A DNA stretch of 10,127 bases, taken from contig JAOUKJ010000104.1 of NCBI GenBank assembly GCA_029882675.1, positions 1-10,127 on the forward strand, in the 5' to 3' direction. This document shows positions 1 through 4,590 of the stretch, piece by piece. Below the pieces are notes generated by a model, which had not been told where the DNA came from, did not search any database, and saw only the letters and a program-made list of their open reading frames with translations. This DNA comes from Cyclobacteriaceae bacterium. Lineage in GTDB: Bacteria; Bacteroidota; Bacteroidia; Cytophagales; Cyclobacteriaceae. Numbering within the stretch: position 1 is the first letter of the stretch; each line of letters opens with the position of its first letter. The position numbers were made by a program, and so were the translations under genes.

Positions 1-456
1 TGTGCCTTCAATGTGGCTACAGGAAATATTGTCACGCTCTATTTTCTCCTTATATGCTGCAACAGCGGCATCACCGGTTGTCATAGCGGCCAGATCAGCC
101 TCCAGGCTATCAGGTTTCATTTTCACTACCCAACCATCCTTATAAGGACTTCTGTTGATCAGTTGCGCATCACTCGCCAGGCCTTCATTCAATGCTACAA
201 TCTCACCGGCTATAGGTGACTTCACCGGACCAACCCATTTGCCACTTTCCACTGTAGCTATTGGACGCCCCTTTTTCCGGGCAGTACCAACTCCCTTGGC
301 TTTCGCATGAAGAATGGGACCCGCCAGACTTTGTGCCACATCGGTCATTCCGATCGTAACCGTACCGTCATCGTTTACCTTCGCCCAGGTATTGTCTTCC
401 ACAGAATAGTGAAGATCCTTAACTACCACACAACCGTTTATTTTCTCGTGAGCCAT
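1..456 (-). CDS. lbpA: GcvH/LbpA-type lipoyl carrier protein (C-terminus cut by window edge)
   Basis: This is a lipoyl-domain carrier of the GcvH family. 152 residues are visible and the frame is still open at base 1. The lipoylation site is ESGK at 70-73, with K73 (bases 238-240) aligned to the modified lysine of the GcvH ESVKA motif. The supporting strand SPIAGEIVALNEGL (80-93) and the NRSPYKDGWVVKMKP block (101-115) are typical of the family. A conventional GcvH ends near residue 130; this one continues with a helical tail carrying C146 and H148. The ATG follows the upstream dsrE-family stop by 19 bp, so the two are probably co-transcribed. With DsrE, TusA and a lipoate ligase nearby, and no gcvT or gcvP in view, I infer the LbpA type that serves sHdr sulfur oxidation rather than glycine cleavage. 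The lipoyl-carrier call is firm; the LbpA assignment is moderate. Confidence 0.85.
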   Translation of the reverse strand, partial: MAHEKINGCVVVKDLHYSVEDNTWAKVNDDGTVTIGMTDVAQSLAGPILHAKAKGVGTARKKGRPIATVESGKWVGPVKSPIAGEIVALNEGLASDAQLINRSPYKDGWVVKMKPDSLEADLAAMTTGDAAVAAYKEKIERDNISCSHIEGT

Positions 457-475
457 AGTATTTATCTTTTAGTCA

Positions 476-856
476 TTAGAAATACATAACATGATCATAC
501 GATAAGGCGAGATCTATAATACTGGTAGCACCTAGTATCTCCACACCATCGATCAGGTCTTCGGGTTTCATATCCCAAAGTTCAAGGCTTTGCTGACATA
601 CACGTAGCTCAACATCTGAGTCCATCGCCATTTGAAGCATCGTCTCCAGTGTAACATTGCTGGTCTTATCCAACTGAACGTTTTTGGCCTCGCCTTTTTT
701 CAACTGGTTTGTGCCATTCATTGTAAACCATACCATCACTTCCATCTCCATAGCTGCTCCAGCCATCGCATAAAACAACGGGGAATATGTCCTTGTAGGA
801 GTTTCAATCCCGTGTGTTTGAATTACCAGTATTTTTTTGCCTTCGTGATCTTCCAT
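476..856 (-). CDS. DsrE-family sulfur-carrier protein (DsrE3-like)
   Basis: A 126-residue DsrE/DsrF-fold protein, probably a cytoplasmic sulfurtransferase or sulfur carrier. The N-terminal strand KKILVIQTHG (7-16) leads to a helix in which AMAGAAMEMEV (30-40) matches the A-x-x-A-G-A-M pattern of the family. The probable persulfide-carrying cysteine is C87 in ELRVCQQSLELW, the only cysteine in the protein. The C-terminal strand contains ILGATSIIDLAL (107-118). Length is typical for single-domain DsrE proteins. It precedes the lipoyl carrier by 19 bp. It is separated from the upstream 82-residue gene by 182 bp that hold a heptamer array and a palindromic ATATGAACATAT-type site, so it may start its own transcript. 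The leader is A/T-rich and lacks a Shine-Dalgarno sequence. Naming it DsrE3 rests on context rather than on a diagnostic residue. Confidence 0.85.
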   Translation of the reverse strand: MEDHEGKKILVIQTHGIETPTRTYSPLFYAMAGAAMEMEVMVWFTMNGTNQLKKGEAKNVQLDKTSNVTLETMLQMAMDSDVELRVCQQSLELWDMKPEDLIDGVEILGATSIIDLALSYDHVMYF

Positions 857-881
857 AGATATTTATATTTTAGTTTAGGTT

Positions 882-895
882 AATATGTTCATATT
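882..895. promoter_or_regulatory. Candidate repressor operator upstream of the dsrE-lbpA pair
   Basis: AATATG-TT-CATATT is a perfect 6-bp inverted repeat with a 2-bp spacer, 26-39 bp upstream of the dsrE-family start. On the gene strand it reads TATGAACATATT and shares TGAACA with sites upstream of tusA and arsR. The 2-bp spacer is the geometry of ArsR/SmtB operators. Its binding protein is inferred to be the ArsR-family protein encoded at 3234-3554. Confidence 0.4.
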
Positions 896-990
896 TTAAT
901 TAGTACATAGTATTTAGTAATAAGACTTTACATAGGGTAAATGAAATGAGGTACTTCCTTCTTCCTTTTAGTTTAATACTTTCCATATCT

Positions 991-1039
991 CACTACTCAC
1001 TACTCACTACTCACTACTCACTACTCACTACTCACTACT
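991..1039. repeat. Heptamer tandem array, CACTACT x 7
   Basis: Seven exact copies of CACTACT run without a mismatch from 991 to 1039. The first base of the stop codon of the 82-residue gene (bases 1039-1041 on the plus strand) is the last base of the array, so the array starts right at the end of that gene. It lies in the 182-bp gap before the dsrE-family gene. The exact copies suggest recent slippage expansion and probable length variation between strains. Confidence 0.95.
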
Positions 1040-1287
1040 CATATATCACAGAGCGTATCCGGGTCGGCCAAAACGAAAATATAATCGTGATCGTCCGGAT
1101 TCTCATCATCCATTACTATATCGCGCAAATCATCCTTATCTACACTATTGGCTACCAATTTGAACAGCTTTGCCTTTCCTTTATTATCTCTTTCCAACAC
1201 ATCCAACAAAAGCCACTGTCCATTAAAGGCAGCGTACAACATGGCGACTTCCCGCTGGCCCAACACTTCATCAGTCCACTCATCCAT
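1039..1287 (-). CDS. Small acidic protein of unknown function in the sulfur/lipoate locus
   Basis: I do not recognise this 82-residue protein. It is soluble, with no signal peptide or membrane segment. An aromatic and hydrophobic stretch (AMLYAAFNGQWLLLDV, 15-30) is followed by a charged middle and a very acidic segment (MDDENPDDHD, 59-68). It then has a hydrophobic strand and ends in LADPDTLCDI, with its only cysteine, C80, two residues from the C-terminus. The start codon overlaps the end of the lipoate ligase gene by 8 bases (ATGGATGA), and AGGAG lies directly before the ATG. Translational coupling to the ligase is therefore likely, and a role linked to lipoylation or to sulfur transfer is plausible. 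A real gene is supported by the overlap and by acceptable protein composition, not by a known family. Confidence 0.65.
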   Translation of the reverse strand: MDEWTDEVLGQREVAMLYAAFNGQWLLLDVLERDNKGKAKLFKLVANSVDKDDLRDIVMDDENPDDHDYIFVLADPDTLCDI

Positions 1288-2374
1288 CTCCTGTCATTTT
1301 ATTTTTTTCCTTTTTCACCTTTAAAATGGCCTGTGATAAATGTGCAATCCATTCATCTTTTTGGTCACTCCGATGATTTTGAAAAAAGAATGTTAAACGC
1401 TCAAGCACTGCTTTTTCTTCTATTTTCACTCCTTTCATCGCATCCCCCAGGTTATCAATCTGAGGTACAATTGGGTTTTCAAACTGTCCGGATATGGCCA
1501 TTTTACTAATTATATTGTCTTCAAGCCGTGTGACTACCCGCACTTTACTCCCCTCCCACTCATACTCCATGCTTCCTATCCAGACACCGGCATGTATTTT
1601 CACCAAACGGTCATTTACTTTGGGTTTAGTATGTCCAAACAACCAGTCGTCTTCTCCAAATCTCGCTTCGATTTCTTCCATCTTAGCTATTTCCCGGTCT
1701 GTGAAATTTGAGGGGATCAGTTTCACACCCAATACCTCCTCACATTTCTCAATATAAACTGCCCTCAACTCCTCTCTGCATACTGCTCCATTTTCCTTTT
1801 TTATCGAGGTCAGAAAACCATCCAGCCCTTCCTTTATCCATTGGCGAAAATATTCATCGGGCACATTCAAAGCCCGGGTCATTTTATCGAAGTCAAAATC
1901 GAAAATGAAATTTCCTGTCACCACATCGGCGTTGCCAATAGTAGCCGCACCTGTTCCAACTATTTTTTTTCCTGCGACATGTACGTCATTCACAGGATGA
2001 TAATACGCATCAATTCCAAAGAACTTATATGTTTCTACCAGCGGCTTTATAAACCACTGAAAACGTTGATCCACACGAGGTGGAAGTATGCCTGGCTGAA
2101 AAATCCACTGTACAAACAGTTGGTTATGGTCAATGTAGACCGTTCCACCGCCAGTCTCCCTCCGTATCACCGGAAGGCCTGCTGCTTTACAATATTCCAA
2201 ATCCAACTCATGGCGCGGATCCTGAAAAAACCCGGCACACATATAAGCGCCTACCGGATCACATAAAACAACCGTGTTTGGTGTATTCCCGGACATAGCA
2301 TGTCCCAGTCCGTGGTAAATACCCTGTGACCTCAGGTAATTCACTTCTCCTGCATCTACCAACCTCCATTTCAT
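1280..2374 (-). CDS. lplA: Lipoate-protein ligase with fused accessory domain, sLpl(AB)-like
   Basis: A 364-residue LplA-type ligase that activates lipoate with ATP and transfers it to a carrier lysine. The catalytic domain shows RRETGGGTVY (71-80), matching the RRxSGGGAVY lipoate and adenylate loop. It also shows NDVHVAGKKIVGTGAA (129-144), where K137 aligns with the catalytic lysine of the G-R-K-I motif. GNFIFDFDFDKM (154-165) follows as in the family. The accessory (LplB-like) domain is fused at about 225-350 and contains DDWLFGHTKP (242-251). A fused domain is expected for a complete ATP-dependent ligase rather than an octanoyltransferase. The start lies 21 bp after the dsrE2-type stop and the 3' end overlaps the next gene. 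Co-location with a GcvH-like carrier implies that this carrier is its substrate. That partnership is an inference. Confidence 0.9.
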   Translation of the reverse strand: MKWRLVDAGEVNYLRSQGIYHGLGHAMSGNTPNTVVLCDPVGAYMCAGFFQDPRHELDLEYCKAAGLPVIRRETGGGTVYIDHNQLFVQWIFQPGILPPRVDQRFQWFIKPLVETYKFFGIDAYYHPVNDVHVAGKKIVGTGAATIGNADVVTGNFIFDFDFDKMTRALNVPDEYFRQWIKEGLDGFLTSIKKENGAVCREELRAVYIEKCEEVLGVKLIPSNFTDREIAKMEEIEARFGEDDWLFGHTKPKVNDRLVKIHAGVWIGSMEYEWEGSKVRVVTRLEDNIISKMAISGQFENPIVPQIDNLGDAMKGVKIEEKAVLERLTFFFQNHRSDQKDEWIAHLSQAILKVKKEKNKMTGDG

Positions 2375-2381
2375 AAGAATT

Positions 2382-2396
2382 ACCTGAACATCAGGT
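2382..2396. promoter_or_regulatory. Small perfect inverted repeat between dsrE2-type and ligase genes
   Basis: ACCTGA-ACA-TCAGGT forms a 6-bp stem with a 3-base loop. It occupies most of the 21-bp gap and overlaps the last base of the dsrE2-type stop. In the mRNA it ends 8 bases before the ligase ATG, so it could tune ligase translation or mark a processing site. There is no U-tract, so it is not a terminator. Confidence 0.35.
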
Positions 2397-2908
2397 TATA
2401 TATACAGGCAGATCGTTGAATCAGCGGCATACTCCAAAAAAGTAGCTGCACCGCCTATCTCTGCCTGCTCTATAAAATCTTCCTTTTTAAATCCAAAAAC
2501 GTCCATCGTCATTTGGCAACCGATCATCCGCACATCAAGCTCTACCGCCATATCACGCAATTCCTCCACCGATGCCACCCCTTTATTCTTAAAAGTCTTT
2601 TCCATCAGGCCGGTGGCCATGTTTTCGAAGAAAGGCATATTGTTCATAATCATGTTGGGAATCGGCCAGTTGATGTTCTGGAATCCTTCAGGGCCGAAAG
2701 GCATTCTCATGGGCATGGCCGGATTGCCTGTCGGTGTCACCTTTGCGTTGAGCTTTTTATTGAGTAAAGGCAATCCGTAAAACGTAAAGAATATACCCAC
2801 GTCCCAATCCATAGCCCCGGCAGCCGTAGCCAGGATCAAAGGTGGATAAGCCCAGTCAAGGGTACCTTTGGTGGCAATAATGGCAAGCTTTTTCCTTTTC
2901 TCTTCCAT
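2396..2908 (-). CDS. dsrE2: DsrE2-type (DrsE_2 family) sulfur-transfer protein
   Basis: A 170-residue member of the DsrE/DsrF/DrsH-like (DrsE_2) family, thought to act as a sulfur-transfer partner of TusA. It carries the family signatures KGTLDWAYPPLILATAA (14-30), GIFFTFYGLPLL (38-49), a NPAMPM block (62-67), GVASVEELRDMA (110-121) and IGCQMTMDVFGF (129-140). C131 is the conserved likely persulfide cysteine. It ends with GGAATFLEYAADSTICLYI (152-170). The Met- and Pro-rich stretch at 64-92 is the usual insertion. No convincing transmembrane helix is seen. The ATG lies 3 bp after the tusA stop, and tusA-dsrE2 adjacency is a recurring arrangement (often with a rhodanese, absent here). There is no Shine-Dalgarno sequence. 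Confidence 0.9.
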   Translation of the reverse strand: MEEKRKKLAIIATKGTLDWAYPPLILATAAGAMDWDVGIFFTFYGLPLLNKKLNAKVTPTGNPAMPMRMPFGPEGFQNINWPIPNMIMNNMPFFENMATGLMEKTFKNKGVASVEELRDMAVELDVRMIGCQMTMDVFGFKKEDFIEQAEIGGAATFLEYAADSTICLYI

Positions 2909-2911
2909 GGC

Positions 2912-3145
2912 TTAGTGCGTTTTTTTGATCAGGAATGTATACTTTCCCCCCTCATCTTTCGCATCCACCAGCTCATGCTTTGTTTGTCTGGCCCAGGCCT
3001 CCATGTCCGGCATGGATCCGGGATCAGTAGATATCATCTCCAGAATTTCTCCAATCTGAATTTCAGCCATCGCTTTTTTTGTCTTTACCACCGGCATCGG
3101 ACACAACAGGCCGGAACAATCCAGTGTTTTTGCAACATCACTCAT
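2912..3145 (-). CDS. tusA: TusA-family sulfur carrier
   Basis: A 77-residue TusA (SirA-like) protein, a small cytoplasmic carrier that holds sulfane sulfur as a persulfide. The diagnostic DCSGLLCPMPVVKTKKAM segment (9-26) contains the CPxP motif with active C15. A second cysteine, C10, precedes it. The rest fits the two-layer fold: GEILEMISTDPGSMPDMEAW (32-51), then a final strand, YTFLIKKTH. Length is normal. It lies 88 bp downstream of arsR and 3 bp upstream of the dsrE2-type gene. This pairing, with a second DsrE protein and a lipoyl carrier, points to oxidative or trafficking sulfur chemistry rather than tRNA thiolation. No other tus genes are present. Confidence 0.95.
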   Translation of the reverse strand: MSDVAKTLDCSGLLCPMPVVKTKKAMAEIQIGEILEMISTDPGSMPDMEAWARQTKHELVDAKDEGGKYTFLIKKTH

Positions 3146-3197
3146 AATTATAAATGGTTAAAGGTTAAATTTACTTAACTAAATATGTAGATATGTC

Positions 3198-3212
3198 AAT
3201 ATGTTCAGCCTA
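3198..3212. promoter_or_regulatory. Candidate operator upstream of tusA
   Basis: AATATGTTCA (3198-3207) repeats exactly the ten bases at 882-891 upstream of the dsrE-family gene. On the gene strand it reads TGAACATATTGACA, a degenerate two-fold site with a 2-bp spacer. It sits about 55-65 bp upstream of the tusA ATG, in the only sizeable gap between arsR and tusA. A matching promoter was not clear. Confidence 0.35.
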
Positions 3213-3233
3213 ACATTATCATTAAAAGACATC

Positions 3234-3554
3234 CTACCCGTCTATTCCGCAATTATCTATGCAATCCAACACTTTAGTTAATTCAAGTATGGCCAGATGA
3301 TAATATATAAAACGCCCTTCTTTTTTTGAATCAACAATACCTAAATGCTTCATTTTACGCAGGTGATGTGAGAGTAATGTTGGCTCCACATTCAACGACT
3401 CAAGAATTTGTCCCACGGCCAATACTTTTCCGCCTTCCAATAACTCGATTATTTCGAGTCTTATCGGGTGTCCGAGCCCTTCAAAAATTTCCGCTGCGCG
3501 GCCCAATTTTTCAGGACTTGTCTTTCTCGGCTTTTTTTCGTTTGATCCTGACAT
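3234..3554 (-). CDS. ArsR-family winged-helix repressor, probable regulator of the sulfur locus
   Basis: A 106-residue ArsR/SmtB repressor, starting at the ATG of MSGSNEKK. The core begins with LGHPIRLEIIELLEGG (27-42). The recognition helix lies in EPTLLSHHLRKMKHLGIV (57-74) and the beta-wing in SKKEGRFIYYHL (76-87). An in-frame ATG at 3608 would give 124 residues, but it lies inside a palindromic operator-like site and adds a low-complexity A/T-coded tail, so I reject it. The ELCVCDL metal-binding motif is absent. The only cysteines are C98 and C102 (CIDNC) in the last helix, so the sensor may detect sulfane sulfur or a thiophilic metalloid there. Position at the head of the tusA cluster suggests control of it, comparable to the ArsR-type regulators (sHdrR, SqrR, BigR) of sulfur-oxidation genes. 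The ligand is unknown. Confidence 0.9.
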   Translation of the reverse strand: MSGSNEKKPRKTSPEKLGRAAEIFEGLGHPIRLEIIELLEGGKVLAVGQILESLNVEPTLLSHHLRKMKHLGIVDSKKEGRFIYYHLAILELTKVLDCIDNCGIDG

Positions 3555-3588
3555 AAATATTTTGCGGCTATAATTAAAGAACAATTTT

Positions 3589-3612
3589 ATAATTAAACAA
3601 ATGTTCAATTAT
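3589..3612. promoter_or_regulatory. 12-2-12-like palindromic operator upstream of arsR (autoregulation)
   Basis: On the gene strand TAATTGAACA-TT-TGTTTAATTA is a 10-bp inverted repeat with one mismatch and a 2-bp spacer, and one more base pair extends it on each side. This is the layout of ArsR/SmtB operators (TGAACA-NN-TGTTCA type). It lies 35-58 bp upstream of the chosen arsR start, where a promoter is expected. Autorepression is inferred. Confidence 0.55.
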
Positions 3613-4120
3613 TAAAGTATGTTATTTGTATTTAGTCTAAATTGGAGTAATAGACAAGTCAAAACTATAATTCAGACCCTTTTTTATCCCTTTTTTGTTC
3701 ATATTGGCCGAAAACACGTCAAAAATTATAATTAGCACCATGTATGTTTTTTAGTGAATTGAACTTGTATATGAATAATTCACCTTGACAACTTTGAGAT
3801 TAAAAACAAAAACAACGCGCAGAAAAAACGAACACTTACCCCTGAACCTTTTTCTCCAGCGTCATCTACGGGCCGGAATTACTAACCCTGGCAGAAAAAA
3901 ATTGATGTGATGAGTGAATCTTAAAAATAACCCTATACCCGGCAGAAGCAAGGCCGAAAAGAAGTAAAAAGGATGAGAATCCATAAAACTTTTATCTACA
4001 CAATAATAATAATCATTGACATCAGTCCCCTCGCATGCCATATAGCGCATATTTTTGCCTTCCATAGTTCACCATAAAGCATTGGATTAAATAAAATTTT
4101 AAAAAATTTTTCCATCTGGT
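3613..4120. other. A/T-rich intergenic region with no supported gene
   Basis: About 500 bp between the arsR operator and the tRNA promoter. TGTTCATATT at 3696-3705 repeats the dsrE-upstream site at 886-895. Two imperfect direct repeats (GTCAAAACTATAATT at 3658 and GTCAAAAATTATAATT at 3718) lie 60 bp apart. GTGAATT (3754-3760) and AATTCAC (3777-3783) form a weak inverted repeat. A 67-codon minus-strand frame at 3862-4065 resembles no family I know and has no coding support. Confidence 0.6.
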
Positions 4121-4151
4121 TTTGTATTAATAAAACGGACTTCTATATTTG
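4121..4151 (+). promoter_or_regulatory. Bacteroidota-type promoter of tRNA-Glu
   Basis: TTTG (4121-4124) and TATATTTG (4144-4151) are separated by 19 bp. This is a full match to the -33 TTTG and -7 TAnnTTTG consensus of the Bacteroidota primary sigma factor. Transcription would begin about 30-36 bp upstream of the mature tRNA. Confidence 0.85.
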
Positions 4152-4192
4152 CACCACATTTTGAGGGAGCAGCGAAAAAAACCCTTAATAAT

Positions 4193-4264
4193 GGCCCGTT
4201 CGTCTAGGGGTTAGGACGCCAGATTTTCATTCTGGTAACAGGGGTTCGATTCCCCTACGGGCTG
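4193..4264 (+). tRNA. tRNA-Glu (anticodon UUC)
   Basis: A 72-nt tRNA. The acceptor arm GGCCCGT pairs with ACGGGCT, with a G-U first pair. The D-arm region is TCTAGGGGTTAGGAC. The anticodon stem CCAGA/TCTGG encloses the loop TTTTCAT, whose bases 34-36 are TTC. The T-arm is AGGGG-TTCGATT-CCCCT. The discriminator is G, as expected for tRNA-Glu. The 3' CCA is not encoded (the DNA reads GCAAAG), so a CCA-adding enzyme is required. It has its own promoter and terminator and stands alone. Confidence 0.97.
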
Positions 4265-4265
4265 C

Positions 4266-4301
4266 AAAGACCTTCTAAAATTATTAGAAGGTCTTTTTTT
4301 T
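4266..4301 (+). terminator. Rho-independent terminator of tRNA-Glu
   Basis: AAAGACCTTCTAA (4266-4278) pairs perfectly with TTAGAAGGTCTTT (4284-4296) around a 5-base loop. The stem runs into an uninterrupted T-tract. It begins one base after the discriminator base of the tRNA. Confidence 0.95.
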
Positions 4302-4371
4302 ATCCCCCTTTTTATTTTATCGAAAAACATCCCCTTCAGAAATCAGCGTTCATCGCTCAGGGGTATGGGGA

Positions 4372-4461
4372 TCCAGCAGTCGCGGGAGGGTATATGGGTA
4401 TATGAGTATATGAGTATCCCGCAGTCGCGGGAGAGTATATGAGTATCCCGCAGTCGCGGGA
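4372..4461. repeat. Three GC-rich hairpin repeats in a TATATGAG-rich context
   Basis: TCCCGC-AGTC-GCGGGA is a perfect 6-bp stem with a 4-base loop. It occurs at 4417-4432 and 4446-4461, 29 bp apart, and in a degraded form at 4372-4387. The copies are joined by GAG(A/G)GTATATG(A/G)G-like linkers, and TATATGAG/TATATGGG is itself reiterated at 4391-4416. It resembles a REP-like or palindromic element expanded in place, downstream of both the tRNA and the oxidoreductase gene. There is no T-tract, so a terminator role is not shown. Confidence 0.75.
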
Positions 4462-4477
4462 GGGTATATGGGTAATA

Positions 4478-4589
4478 GTTCATCGTTCATGGCTCATCGT
4501 TCATCGTTCATGGTTCATGGTTAATGGTTCATCGTTCATCGCTCATCGTTCATCGCTCATCGTTAATGGTTAATGGTTCATCGTTCATG
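4478..4589. repeat. Heptamer tandem array, GTTCATS-type x 16
   Basis: Sixteen consecutive 7-bp units drawn from GTTCATC, GTTCATG, GCTCATC and GTTAATG fill 4478-4589. They stop one base before the oxidoreductase stop codon (4591-4593 on the plus strand). An isolated pair (GTTCATC GCTCAG) occurs upstream at 4348-4360. The variants are interleaved, as after repeated slippage and duplication. The array is non-coding. Confidence 0.95.
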
Positions 4590-4590
4590 G

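Noticed and set aside
1..456. Ordinary glycine-cleavage H protein
   Set aside because: The domain fits, but there is no gcvT/gcvP here, the C-terminus is too long, and the neighbours are sulfur carriers and a lipoate ligase. It is kept as an alternative rather than the main call.
946..1509. 187-codon plus-strand frame
   Set aside because: It runs across the CACTACT array and the antisense of two supported genes, and its sequence is repeat-derived and low-complexity.
3555..3608. Longer arsR start giving 124 residues
   Set aside because: The upstream ATG sits within the palindromic operator, and the extra 18 residues are low-complexity and A/T-coded. MSGSNEKK is the better start.
3862..4065. 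67-codon minus-strand frame
   Set aside because: It has no recognisable family, no leader signal, a low-complexity sequence and an A/T-rich intergenic setting. A tiny membrane protein cannot be excluded but is unsupported.
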